Assembly (NCBI RefSeq): GCF_042677145.1
Contig: NZ_JBHTIT010000001.1
Coordinates: forward strand, 1,364,001 to 1,428,000
Direction of reading: 5' to 3'
DNA length: 64,000 nt
From: Perlucidibaca wandonensis
GTDB lineage: Bacteria; Pseudomonadota; Gammaproteobacteria; Pseudomonadales; Moraxellaceae
Numbering within the stretch: the stretch's first letter is position 1; each line of letters begins with the position of its first letter. The notes beneath the pieces are model-generated. The model worked only from the letters and a program-made list of their open reading frames with translations. It made no database searches and was not told the origin of the DNA. Positions 16,494 to 25,277 of the stretch are shown here, in pieces. The position numbers were made by a program, and so were the translations under genes.

Positions 16494-18242
16494 TTAACTT
16501 CTACATTCAAAAATTGAAACTAAATCTCTTTGACTAACAGCACTTACTGAGCTTCCAAAAACTCGAGCATGCAAATCTCTTACCTCTGAATATAAATCAT
16601 ATTTATCACTTAAAAGCTCAGGTATTGCATCTATACTTTTTGTATACCCTGCATACATTTCATCACAACTCACAAAATCTATATTTTTATAACTTTCAAT
16701 TGTATCAATAAATATAAATGGCTTAAAATGACAAAGTAACTCCATGACAACCGCACTTGGGTTAGAGATTGCTATTTTAAACTTTTCATAAAGCTCATCA
16801 TTGGTAATATTTGACGATGTAAACACTATGTTTTCATCTACTGAAGAGCCTTTTAACCAGCTTCCTGAATCTCTTGGATGAACCTTAATGCAATAGTTAA
16901 AAGATTTAGACTGAGTTTTGATTTTTTCTAAAAGTTGAATTATTTTTTTATTTTGATTGATCTCTGTTACATGAGAAAAGTAACATACTTCAAATTCATT
17001 TTTATTGGTTACTTTTACAGTTTTCTCTTCACTTAACCTGATTGGCCCTAAATATTTTAAGCTAGAAGTTTTACTTGACCATCTCGATTCAAACAACTCT
17101 TTTCTCTTTAAAGTATCTGTCAAGAAAATATCAGCTACAGCTGGCAATGGCAAATCGTTAGCCTCTTGATCACACGCCATAACTTGAATTGTTCTATAAC
17201 CTTTATTTTTTGCCACATTAATCTCTGTGTAAGCATGGGGGGATTTTTGCTCACACGTTAGAAAAACACTATTATTTTGACCGATAGGAAGGAGCCTTGC
17301 TAACCTATTCTGGTACAACTCTAGATCAGCAGACATTATAATTACTTCTCTACAAGCTTGCTTCACATTAACAGTAAAACCATCACCGCTAAATAATTTA
17401 TTACAGCTTTTAATAGAAAGATAGAATGTCTTTAGGTATGTTTTTATCGTTAACCAAAAATTTGCTTCAGGTAGCTTTACAACTCTGATTAAACTCTGAC
17501 TACAGGCCCATTCGTTAACAACATAAAATAATTTACGCTGAACAAAAGTATCTGCACAAATAATAGTAAAAGGAATCGTTGAAGATTCTAAAATTTGCTT
17601 TACAGCAAAAAACTGTGCTTGAGTTCTGAGCACGGCATAAAAAGGAGTTATTTCTAACGGCTCTATTGACATATGTTGTTTTTGTGTCAAATTTGCTCGC
17701 AAAGCTTGCAAAAGTCTCATTGAAAAAACCGCCGTATCTCGAAGCGTATTGCTTAACTTCTGATAATTAAACTTGCGGCTAAGGTACTTTATTTCAAGAC
17801 CAAGAGATTCAACTGCTTTCTCAACAGTGCTTTGTAACGCAAACTTTCTATTGTACATAAGCTGCCCTTGGGACTCATGCTCAGATAAGTAGTAATTTGG
17901 ACGACCCTTTCCAAAGAGCCTATCAGCAAATATTACTTTGCAGTGCTGGCTAGAGTGCAGCTTTAAAGATTCTATATATTGAACAGACAAACGTATAGAA
18001 CATTCAAAAAAGTTATTAGCGTAACCATTGAGATCGACTTCTTTGTGCTCACTAAGCTCCGTAAAAAATTTTCTCACTAACGCGACCTGTTCCCCCCAAT
18101 TAACCTCAGCATCCGATACATCATAAGCATGCTTAACACCCTTTACACTAAAGCAATCTGTAAATGCCAAAATAATATCCTCAGCACTAATTAGCTCAGA
18201 GAAACAAATAAAGTCCTCTTTAGTAAATGCAACATATATCAT
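16494..18242 (-). CDS. Unassigned protein with GT-B-like C-terminus
   Basis: I do not recognise this 582-residue protein as a named family. It is AT-rich, has no signal peptide and no obvious membrane segment, and is cytoplasmic in character. The last third looks like the donor domain of GT-B enzymes of the capsule/CDP-glycerol or sialyltransferase-like type: KYLGPIRLSEE, FNYCIKVHPRDSGSWLKG, and then AISNPSAVVMELLCHFKPFIFID, where an SxxV-E pattern normally contacts the nucleotide. Together with its place between wzy and the amidotransferase gene this suggests a glycosyltransferase, possibly for the nonulosonic acid. It overlaps the preceding wzy by four bases. Confidence 0.6.
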   Translation of the reverse strand: MIYVAFTKEDFICFSELISAEDIILAFTDCFSVKGVKHAYDVSDAEVNWGEQVALVRKFFTELSEHKEVDLNGYANNFFECSIRLSVQYIESLKLHSSQHCKVIFADRLFGKGRPNYYLSEHESQGQLMYNRKFALQSTVEKAVESLGLEIKYLSRKFNYQKLSNTLRDTAVFSMRLLQALRANLTQKQHMSIEPLEITPFYAVLRTQAQFFAVKQILESSTIPFTIICADTFVQRKLFYVVNEWACSQSLIRVVKLPEANFWLTIKTYLKTFYLSIKSCNKLFSGDGFTVNVKQACREVIIMSADLELYQNRLARLLPIGQNNSVFLTCEQKSPHAYTEINVAKNKGYRTIQVMACDQEANDLPLPAVADIFLTDTLKRKELFESRWSSKTSSLKYLGPIRLSEEKTVKVTNKNEFEVCYFSHVTEINQNKKIIQLLEKIKTQSKSFNYCIKVHPRDSGSWLKGSSVDENIVFTSSNITNDELYEKFKIAISNPSAVVMELLCHFKPFIFIDTIESYKNIDFVSCDEMYAGYTKSIDAIPELLSDKYDLYSEVRDLHARVFGSSVSAVSQRDLVSIFECRS

Positions 18243-19447
18243 TTCTGCGAAACCTCATTAACAGTATCTTTTCTATTTGAAATTTTTGACTCCCCTCTGA
18301 TATGTAAAGCTATTAATATCCATATAGCTGGAAATGCGGCCGAATAGGATACGGATAAATACAAAAATGCGAAAAATTTTGCGCTAGCACTACTATTTGA
18401 TACGTAACAAAATAAGAAAAGCAAATACAACCAAAATAACAGACCATAAGAAATAGTAAGCATTGTAAATGAGGAATTACTACCAAAAGCTTTGCCTGTA
18501 TTCATGTAAAAATTTTGCACAAATGGAGTGACAGCCATAAGTTGCTCTGCTTTATTCAGAGCTGCAGTATTTCCCACACCAAACGGATAATGAAATATAG
18601 AAACAAGTCCCAGATAAAAGTCCACAACCCTAGTTAAGATTGACGAATCACTTAGCATTAGTGATGTAGGATCTGCCAGTTGAATTATAACATCTGCGCC
18701 TCGACCAAATGCACCAACACCAATTTGATGCCCAAACAGAAATACTACGCCACCAACTAAAACAATTAAAGGGAAAAAAGCCAACTTGTAGCGCAGTTTA
18801 TATTCACCAGTAAAGTATTTAATGCCAATATATATAATAAAATATAAATACCCAGTTCCGGACTTGGTCATAAGCAACATAAAAATCACCATTCCATATA
18901 TAATATACTTAGTTATTTTAGACATATTTTTATATTTATATAAATAATCAGTTATAATCAGGAAGAACACCAATAAACCACCGAATAAACCTGGTTCAGT
19001 GACAAGAGTTGCAACACCTCTATAGGTATAATCAGTAGCATTAGTGTTGCGAATAACTAAATTTTGTATCGCAATCATTGGCTCTGTGAAAAGCAATAGT
19101 AGGATCGTAAAAAGCAAATAAAAACTTACTATACATATAAATAACTTATTTGAGAGCTCATGCTTTGCATAATAAAAACCAACAATAATGAAAGCCCCAA
19201 AAGAAAGAGAAACCAATTTTCCGACATCAATCTCAAGAAACCTTGAAAAGGGATTATTATATGCCAAAAGAAATATTGGCACAAATAAAGCAATCAACAA
19301 TAATGGTTTAAACGTCTTTTCGCTGACTGCTTTCCTCAATACAATAAACGCTGCGAGAATTCCCGCTAAAGGTTGAATATCACTACCAATAGGAAAAGGT
19401 GAGACGAAAGGAAAAAAACAGCACAACAAAAATAACTTATTCAACAT
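18239..19447 (-). CDS. wzy: O-antigen/polysaccharide polymerase (Wzy-like)
   Basis: This is a 402-residue integral membrane protein with about ten to eleven hydrophobic helices and a periplasmic loop around residues 225-290. It has little recognisable sequence signature, as is usual for Wzy. The assignment rests on topology, size and the position directly next to a Wzx flippase in an assembly cluster. Wzy joins lipid-linked repeat units in the periplasm. Codon use is AT-rich like its neighbours. Start ATG at 19447 lies two bases after the wzx stop. Confidence 0.75.
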   Translation of the reverse strand: MLNKLFLLCCFFPFVSPFPIGSDIQPLAGILAAFIVLRKAVSEKTFKPLLLIALFVPIFLLAYNNPFSRFLEIDVGKLVSLSFGAFIIVGFYYAKHELSNKLFICIVSFYLLFTILLLLFTEPMIAIQNLVIRNTNATDYTYRGVATLVTEPGLFGGLLVFFLIITDYLYKYKNMSKITKYIIYGMVIFMLLMTKSGTGYLYFIIYIGIKYFTGEYKLRYKLAFFPLIVLVGGVVFLFGHQIGVGAFGRGADVIIQLADPTSLMLSDSSILTRVVDFYLGLVSIFHYPFGVGNTAALNKAEQLMAVTPFVQNFYMNTGKAFGSNSSFTMLTISYGLLFWLYLLFLFCYVSNSSASAKFFAFLYLSVSYSAAFPAIWILIALHIRGESKISNRKDTVNEVSQK

Positions 19448-19449
19448 AG

Positions 19450-20808
19450 TTACGCGACCTTCCTACTCTTATAAGTCCAAAACCCTAGGGTTAAAATAAT
19501 ACCGAACTCGTACAATAATACGAATGATTTTCCTGTACCTAATTCTTTAAGGTAATAACTTACAAGCAATAGAATAGAAAATATAGCTGCTATAGCCATA
19601 ACCTTCGAGCCTAATCCAGAAAACGATAATTGCGTTTTAACAATGTAAAAGTGTAGAAAAATTAGCAGAGTTATAGGTATCAGTAATGAAAAGACTAAGC
19701 CATGCATTTTGAAGATAGGGATTAAGGTTGAATTGAGTGTAATACTTACTAGTGCAATAAACAAAAACACTTTCATTTGCAAAGCTGTTTTCTTGTAATA
19801 ACTAAATAGAATACTGCTTGACACTCCAAGTATTGCAGCGATAAAGTTCACATACATTAAGATGGTGATATACCCTTGAATGTTTTGATACTCATCACTC
19901 ATTACTAATCTTAAGATATCGGGTAGAAAGAATGTGATTCCTAAGGCTACTATCATTAATGCTTTTATACTTAACAGCATATTATTTTTAGCTTGTTCTT
20001 CTTTGCCATCTTTAAGCAACCTAAATAGTGCTGGGGTAGCCACAAGTGTTACAGTTTGAGTAAATATAAAAAACACCATCGCAACTTTTTGTGCTGCAGA
20101 AAAAACACCTATATCTTGCGCTTGAATGTGACCGACCATAAAGAATCTTACAGACCATGTGATAAACCAAGACGCTAGCAAAGTAGGTACAAACGGTAAA
20201 GAGTAAGAAAGCATCTCCTTTACTAAGGCCTTATCACCTAATGCAGAAAGCTTAGGCTTAGTGACACAAATCGATATAACCAATAGTATCAACGCCGAAG
20301 TCAAGCTTGCATACAAAAATGACTGTGCCTGCATTTTTAAGACATATAGAAAAAATATCGAGCCTATTAGAAAAGATAATGACTTAGCAACTGTAGCAAG
20401 AAAATAATCCATCGGTCTTTGTGCAAATTGATACTTCACTATAACAATTGTATGCAGAACATAACTTACTGCAGTCACATATATGATCACAAATTCAAAT
20501 AGTGTAACTTGGCTGGATAACATAGTGCCGGCTATGGTCAGAGGAAATAAAAGCAGCGCCCCAGCAATCGCAATAGAAGCTGAAGTTGAAATCACTTTGT
20601 CCGGCTCCAACTCCAGATAGAAACGCTGAGAACTTCGGTCAATTGCACCGCTAATACATGACTGCAGCAGTAGTATTACAGTCTCAAATATAGCAACTAG
20701 TGCATACATTTCTGGCTTTAACATCGCTGTATAAGCAAATAAAGCCAAAAAAGAAAAGATTTGAGCGACCCCAGTGGCTCCACCATAAAATAGTATATTT
20801 CTATTCAA
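19450..20808 (-). CDS. wzx: Polysaccharide flippase (Wzx-like, MOP superfamily)
   Basis: This 452-residue protein has about fourteen hydrophobic segments in two repeats and begins MNRNILFYGGATGVAQIFSF, typical of oligosaccharide flippases. A central SYSLPFVPTLLASWFITW segment resembles the conserved seventh-helix region of MOP transporters. It would move undecaprenyl-linked repeat units from the cytoplasmic to the periplasmic leaflet. Neighbouring wzy and the glycosyltransferases support a Wzx/Wzy-dependent pathway. The start directly follows the SGNH gene stop. Confidence 0.88.
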   Translation of the reverse strand: MNRNILFYGGATGVAQIFSFLALFAYTAMLKPEMYALVAIFETVILLLQSCISGAIDRSSQRFYLELEPDKVISTSASIAIAGALLLFPLTIAGTMLSSQVTLFEFVIIYVTAVSYVLHTIVIVKYQFAQRPMDYFLATVAKSLSFLIGSIFFLYVLKMQAQSFLYASLTSALILLVISICVTKPKLSALGDKALVKEMLSYSLPFVPTLLASWFITWSVRFFMVGHIQAQDIGVFSAAQKVAMVFFIFTQTVTLVATPALFRLLKDGKEEQAKNNMLLSIKALMIVALGITFFLPDILRLVMSDEYQNIQGYITILMYVNFIAAILGVSSSILFSYYKKTALQMKVFLFIALVSITLNSTLIPIFKMHGLVFSLLIPITLLIFLHFYIVKTQLSFSGLGSKVMAIAAIFSILLLVSYYLKELGTGKSFVLLYEFGIILTLGFWTYKSRKVA

Positions 20809-21498
20809 TTAATTATCTTTATTTAATACGTAATTATGTAGATGGCGAAATACTCCAGATGAGACTATTTTATGACCGTATTTTGACAAATGATGATTAT
20901 CTTCTAAAAATACCTTTTCTAAGTCACAATTTTTATAGATATCGTTTTTATAGGCGTCAGAAAACACCACTTCCTGAATCGCATTATAAGCTTCAATACG
21001 ACTAGATATAAGTGGATTGGCATCCATATAAGATTGTGAAGCAGGCGCGATTGGAATTACCAGCCAATTCGCTTTAGGAAAAAACTCTTTTAGCTTTATT
21101 AGATTTTGTTTGTATTCTGCTAAAGGAACATATGCGATGTTTCTTTTTCGTACTAATTTTTTGTAGTACTTCTTAACGAAAGCTTTTGAGAGTTGATTTA
21201 TTATAGGCAATCTTGACACCACTTGTAACTCTATTTTTGTCAACGCTCTTGGGTAGCAATCTACAATACCCACTTGTAAAATAATGAGATCTGGCGAATA
21301 ACTTAAACAGTGTTTCTCAACATCAACAAGTAAAGAGCGGGTATCCCGAAAAGGTTTCATATCAAAAAAAAAAGAAACTTTGCAACTTTTTTTCTGAGCT
21401 TGATCTCGGACTGTATAAGTCCAAACCTCGCTGGCAGAAGTGCCTTGGTTGTCTACTCTCGGGTAGCCAAGCGAGTCCGTTAAGAATAGTGCGTTCAT
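20809..21498 (-). CDS. SGNH/GDSL hydrolase family protein
   Basis: This 229-residue protein fits the SGNH hydrolase plan. The nucleophile block is near the start (LFLTDSLGYPR, Ser in DSLG), the oxyanion region ILQVGIVDCYPRAL lies about residue 75, and the C-terminal catalytic DNHHLSKYGH provides Asp and His. No signal peptide is seen. In glycan clusters such enzymes add or remove O-acyl groups on sugars; whether this one is an esterase or an acyltransferase cannot be told. It sits between an oxidoreductase gene and wzx in the same AT-rich transcript. Confidence 0.75.
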   Translation of the reverse strand: MNALFLTDSLGYPRVDNQGTSASEVWTYTVRDQAQKKSCKVSFFFDMKPFRDTRSLLVDVEKHCLSYSPDLIILQVGIVDCYPRALTKIELQVVSRLPIINQLSKAFVKKYYKKLVRKRNIAYVPLAEYKQNLIKLKEFFPKANWLVIPIAPASQSYMDANPLISSRIEAYNAIQEVVFSDAYKNDIYKNCDLEKVFLEDNHHLSKYGHKIVSSGVFRHLHNYVLNKDN

Positions 21499-21527
21499 AG
21501 AATAAGACTCATATAGCTGTTCAGGAA

Positions 21528-21553
21528 ATATGAAAGGTAGTTACCTTTCATAT
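21528..21553. repeat. Perfect 12-bp inverted repeat at an operon joint
   Basis: ATATGAAAGGTA (21528-21539) and TACCTTTCATAT (21542-21553) pair perfectly across a two-base loop. The repeat includes the stop codon of the 21541-22482 oxidoreductase gene. On the minus strand the hairpin is followed by TTTCC, too short for a clear terminator. It may slow transcription or stabilise the mRNA between the oxidoreductase and SGNH genes. Confidence 0.6.
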
Positions 21554-22482
21554 CCAGCCATTTTTTCAAAAGATTTAAATTGTTTTTTTTGCTCAGCCAA
21601 AGAGCATAAGTGCTCACAGTCTTGCATAAGGAAAGCTTTGACCTGCTTATATAAGCCTGGTTTGTACTCTTTATCTAACGAGTCGTCGACCTCAACCAGA
21701 TTAACCGCTATTTGACCTCTCTTTTGAACCTGAAGCTGCTCCATAGGTCTAAATATATAGCGATGATCTTTTGTAAGAACCTCGACAGACCATCGTCCAG
21801 CAGATTCCCAGTTTGCTGCATAGTTGAACAGTGCGCCACTCTGACTGACCCCTGCACCTGCAAATATCGAGGCATCAGGATGCCACTCTAAACTCCCTGA
21901 TGTGAAACAAGTAAGCATCTTTGGCTTACCACCGAGGAAAAATGCAAGATCCGCAACATGTGTAGAATTGGCCAAAAACCATTTTCTCAACACGTCTAAT
22001 GGCTTGTCGATTTTTTCTATCAAATGCGCCCATTCTGTCAATTCAAAGTTAAAAGAAGTCGGGCCTCCTTCTTCTGCAATTCTTTTCTTAGCTTCTAAAA
22101 CAGAGGAGAAAAACCTTCTGTTATAGGCCACATAGATATTACTGTTGTACGCCACACATCTTGCGCATAAGTCTTCCACCTGTTGATAAGAAACTGCAGC
22201 TGGCTTCTCTATCAAGATATTTTTCACACCGAACTCAATCAACTGTAGCGCTGTGTCATATAGCTGATAAACTCCAACGCTTATAATTGCAGCCTCTGGA
22301 ACAGAAGCTGAACTTTTAATAAAAGCCTCTAAACCACCAGTCACTACTGGTTTTCCAGTTGCTTCGAAAAATGTATCTGCCGAAGCCTGCCCTCGACCTA
22401 CCACAGTATACTGTTTATTTAGCCCGTCCAATACCTTTGAGTACTCTATGGACATAGAGCCTGAACCAATTAACCAAATCAT
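21541..22482 (-). CDS. Gfo/Idh/MocA-like oxidoreductase (second of pair)
   Basis: This 313-residue NAD(P)-dependent oxidoreductase has an N-terminal Rossmann fold (IWLIGSGSMSIEYSKVL), the ILIEKPAAVS motif with the EKP lysine used by the family, and a C-terminal alpha/beta domain. ATG at 22482 is chosen over a start 11 codons upstream because TTAGGAAATA just before it forms a good ribosome-binding site. It follows another oxidoreductase gene, with a 13-base overlap if the upstream stop at 22496 and the longer frame are considered. It probably oxidises or reduces a nucleotide sugar; the substrate is unknown. Confidence 0.85.
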   Translation of the reverse strand: MIWLIGSGSMSIEYSKVLDGLNKQYTVVGRGQASADTFFEATGKPVVTGGLEAFIKSSASVPEAAIISVGVYQLYDTALQLIEFGVKNILIEKPAAVSYQQVEDLCARCVAYNSNIYVAYNRRFFSSVLEAKKRIAEEGGPTSFNFELTEWAHLIEKIDKPLDVLRKWFLANSTHVADLAFFLGGKPKMLTCFTSGSLEWHPDASIFAGAGVSQSGALFNYAANWESAGRWSVEVLTKDHRYIFRPMEQLQVQKRGQIAVNLVEVDDSLDKEYKPGLYKQVKAFLMQDCEHLCSLAEQKKQFKSFEKMAGYER

Positions 22483-22495
22483 GTTATTTCCTAAA

Positions 22496-23470
22496 TCAGG
22501 TGATTGGACATACATCTATTTTTTTATTTAAAATCAGGGATATGTGTTCTATTAAAGTCGCAATAAACGGAGTATGTATTTCACAAGACTCAGCGTAAGG
22601 TGTTAAATTACAAAAATCAGTATTAATGATTTCATCAATACACATGCCAGTTAGCTGGCTTTGAAAAAGAGCTGTATGTGTATGCTCAGTAATAGTGTCA
22701 CCAACTTTTTCCGTCCAAGATCCTTTTATTTCGTTAATTGTGTGAGTTACGTCGCCATTAGATAAGGTTATGACTAGTTCAGGAGTTTCTTCAGTGCCAC
22801 TTTCAACTACTAGTGAATGTTTTCCAGCAACAAAGGTCAGTTTCCCTGCGATTTCTAAATACCCAGGGCGCTTACTTTCAATGACTTCAGGAACAAGCTG
22901 AGAATCCTTCACTGACATATCACTCTGGTGAATTAAAAATGCAAATAAATCAATGAAGTGCACACTATTACATGCCATCCCCCATGCATTTCCTTTTACA
23001 CACATATCAATTGGTATTGATGTATCTAGTTGTGTTTCGATACTTACATATGTAGGAAACAAGCGTCTAGGACAGTTAACCCACCCTTTAGTCACATTAC
23101 TCGTTAGTAATGTGCCAATCTCATCATATTCAGATAGAGCTTGGAACAGCACTTTTTCAAAGATAATATATTTAACCACATTATGACTTAGAAGCTGTCG
23201 TGTAACTTGCGCTCGGTATCGTGCTGCGGTTGAAATAATACATACGTCAATCTGCAGATCAGAAGGCATATAGCATTGATATGTAATTCGAGTATTCGGA
23301 TGCCCTGCCGTCACTTGCTCTGCACGTTCACGACATACATTTAAAGAATTTTCAGAAGGGTCAATCACAATAATATCGAGCGCATTAACACTTAGTAAAG
23401 CACCTTGTAAATGACGACTGCCAAGCTGCCCTGCACCTATAATTAGAATTTTTTTATGCAAAATTGTCAC
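22496..23470 (-). CDS. Gfo/Idh/MocA-like oxidoreductase (first of pair)
   Basis: This 324-residue protein has a clear Rossmann start (KILIIGAGQLGSRHLQGAL). The lysine motif is weaker than in its neighbour (YIIFEKVLFQ instead of EKP), and the middle segment GNAWGMACNSVHFIDLFAFL carries the family's substrate-side histidine. It resembles the diverged sialic-acid-cluster members of the Gfo/Idh/MocA family. It starts 17 bases inside the left end of the decayed IS30 element at 23488, so the promoter for the downstream glycan genes may have been changed by that insertion. Confidence 0.75.
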   Translation of the reverse strand: MTILHKKILIIGAGQLGSRHLQGALLSVNALDIIVIDPSENSLNVCRERAEQVTAGHPNTRITYQCYMPSDLQIDVCIISTAARYRAQVTRQLLSHNVVKYIIFEKVLFQALSEYDEIGTLLTSNVTKGWVNCPRRLFPTYVSIETQLDTSIPIDMCVKGNAWGMACNSVHFIDLFAFLIHQSDMSVKDSQLVPEVIESKRPGYLEIAGKLTFVAGKHSLVVESGTEETPELVITLSNGDVTHTINEIKGSWTEKVGDTITEHTHTALFQSQLTGMCIDEIINTDFCNLTPYAESCEIHTPFIATLIEHISLILNKKIDVCPIT

Positions 23471-23487
23471 CTTGATATTTTGAAGTG

Positions 23488-24598
23488 GGCGGTCTCAAGG
23501 TCCAAGTACAACGAACCCATTATTGTTTAGTTTCTGACGCTGACTCAGCCAACGCCGCAGTTACTTCCGCATAAACCTCGATCGGCATTTTGAAGTTCAG
23601 TACGGCTCGCGGCTTAGTGTTTAAACTGTGAGTAATCGCATAAAGATACTTCTGAGAGTGTACCTACAGGTCAGTCCTTTTAGGTAAGTACTGGCGAAAT
23701 CAGTCCATTCATGTTTTCATTATTACCACGCTGCCAAGGGCTATGCGGGTCGGCGAAGTACACAGTCATGCCCGTACGCTCGTTTAGCTCAACATGACGA
23801 CTCATTTCTCGGCCCTGATCGTAGGTCAGTGTTTGGCGCAGCGGCGCATCGATGCGATTAAGTGCCATGGTTAAGCTTCCAAGGTCGACTCGGCCGTGGC
23901 ATTAGGCATTTTCGCCAAGATCACACCGCGAGTTGTGCGCTCAACCAGCGTGGCAATCGAGGATGTATTGCCAGAGCCTTTGATTAGATCAGCTTCCCAA
24001 TGCCCAGGCACTAAGCGGCTTTCCACCTCAGGTAGGCGCTCATGAATGCTGAGCATATTCGGCAGCTCGGCACGGCGACCCTCGCCTTGGCCTCGGCTCC
24101 GACGACCATAATAACCTTGTCGCAAACAACGTATCAGCTCTTTGCGTAACTCACCGCGCGGCATGGCATAGAGCGCGGTATAAATTGTTTCATGCGACAC
24201 GTGCATCTCGGCGCGATTAGGATTATGTCGCGCAGTCTGCCGCTGATTTGCTGAGGTGATCAGCCTAGTTTTATAAGACCGCTGGCAATCCCGAACAGAT
24301 TACATCCTGCGGCTAGCTTGTTGGTTTTGCGTGGAATAAATTGTTTTTTCTCGTGCGCGCCGACCCGCTTAACGGCATCGTAACGCTGATTCAACGCAAC
24401 GTTATTTCGCTTAAGCCCACGGCTCAACGTACTGGCTGATCGTTTCAACTGTTGCGCGATGAAGGTCAATGAATGACCCTCTTGGCGCATCAGCATTAGG
24501 GTGGCTCGCTCTTCTGTGCCCAAGTGTGTGTAATGTATTTGCATCGGTACAAGCTACCTGATTAGTCAGGATCGTTGCACTTGGTTATTGAGACTGCC
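23488..24598 (-). mobile_element. Decayed IS30-family insertion sequence
   Basis: The element is bounded by imperfect 27-base inverted repeats: 23488-23514, beginning GGCGGTCTCAA, and 24572-24598, ending TTGAGACTGCC. About 22 of 27 positions match. Base composition is GC-rich, unlike the AT-rich genes on both sides. No matching target duplication is visible at the two outer junctions, so this is not a simple recent insertion. The right end lies inside the 3' end of legF/neuA and supplies its stop codon. The single internal gene is a transposase with several lesions. Confidence 0.9.
23520..24544 (-). pseudogene. IS30-family transposase, inactivated
   Basis: Read from 24544, the N-terminal helix-turn-helix (YTHLGTEERATLMLMRQEGHS) is intact up to GLIKLG. 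There a TGA replaces the expected tryptophan codon, and the same frame continues SPQQISGRLR. A one-base deletion follows before NPNRAEMHVSHETIY, and another frameshift lies near 23871 before MALNRIDAPLRQTL. A one-base insertion follows NENMNGLI, and a TAG comes before VHSQKYLYAI. The end, KMPIEVYAEVTAALAESA, reaches a stop at 23520. The DDE residues are present in pieces (HWEADLIKG, TYDQG, GNNENMNG). At least five lesions make it non-functional. Confidence 0.92.
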
Positions 24599-25277
24599 TT
24601 TCTTTAATTAATAACTCAGCCAACTTAAAATCTTGCAGTGTATCCACATCCACCGACTCTTTTGCACCCATCACATAAGAGTAAGTATCTTTGCTATAAA
24701 GCTGATTTAAGCTACCTACATAAATTTTTAAAAAGATATAAATGGCACCGTTTAGTCGATAGTAAGGTTCTAGCTCTTGAGTTCTTTTTAGGTCTTTAGG
24801 TTTAATAAAACCATCCATTGAGCCATCTTTACCTAATTTATTGCAAAATTGGATTGGGTATTCAACTTCACAAACTGAAACCACTGCTTTTGCTGACTTC
24901 TCTTCCATTAGCTGCATAGCTTCTTTTATGTGCTGTGCGTTTCTTAAGGGGGAAGTAGGTTGCAGAATTGCTATTGTAGATGCTTGTTGTTTATGTTCTT
25001 TTTCAAACCATTCAACTAGATGAGTTACTACATCGTTGGTATTGGCTTCATCTGAAGCGAGTTTTGTGGGACGCAGGAACGGTATTTTTGCGCCCGCTTG
25101 TCTAGCTACTTCGGCTATTTTCTCATCATCTGTACTAACAAAAACGTGATCAAATACTTGGTTTTCTAAGGCTGCTTCGATAGTCCAAGCAATCATGGGC
25201 TTGCCAGCTAGGTCTTTAATATTTTTTCCTGGTAGCCTTTTACTACCTCCGCGCGCGGGGATAATTGCGATTTTCAT
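24585..25277 (-). CDS. neuA: CMP-nonulosonate cytidylyltransferase (NeuA/LegF)
   Basis: This enzyme activates a nonulosonic acid (sialic, legionaminic or related) with CTP for transfer. The N-terminal IIPARGGSKRLPGKNIKDLAGKPM motif, VSTDDEKIAEVA and LQPTSPLRNAQHI are diagnostic. The 230-residue length is normal. The last four residues and the TAA stop (24585-24587) come from the IS30 right end, so a few native C-terminal residues were probably replaced; the catalytic parts are complete. The start overlaps the ptmE-like gene by four bases. Last gene of the nonulosonate operon. Confidence 0.95.
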   Translation of the reverse strand: MKIAIIPARGGSKRLPGKNIKDLAGKPMIAWTIEAALENQVFDHVFVSTDDEKIAEVARQAGAKIPFLRPTKLASDEANTNDVVTHLVEWFEKEHKQQASTIAILQPTSPLRNAQHIKEAMQLMEEKSAKAVVSVCEVEYPIQFCNKLGKDGSMDGFIKPKDLKRTQELEPYYRLNGAIYIFLKIYVGSLNQLYSKDTYSYVMGAKESVDVDTLQDFKLAELLIKERQSQ

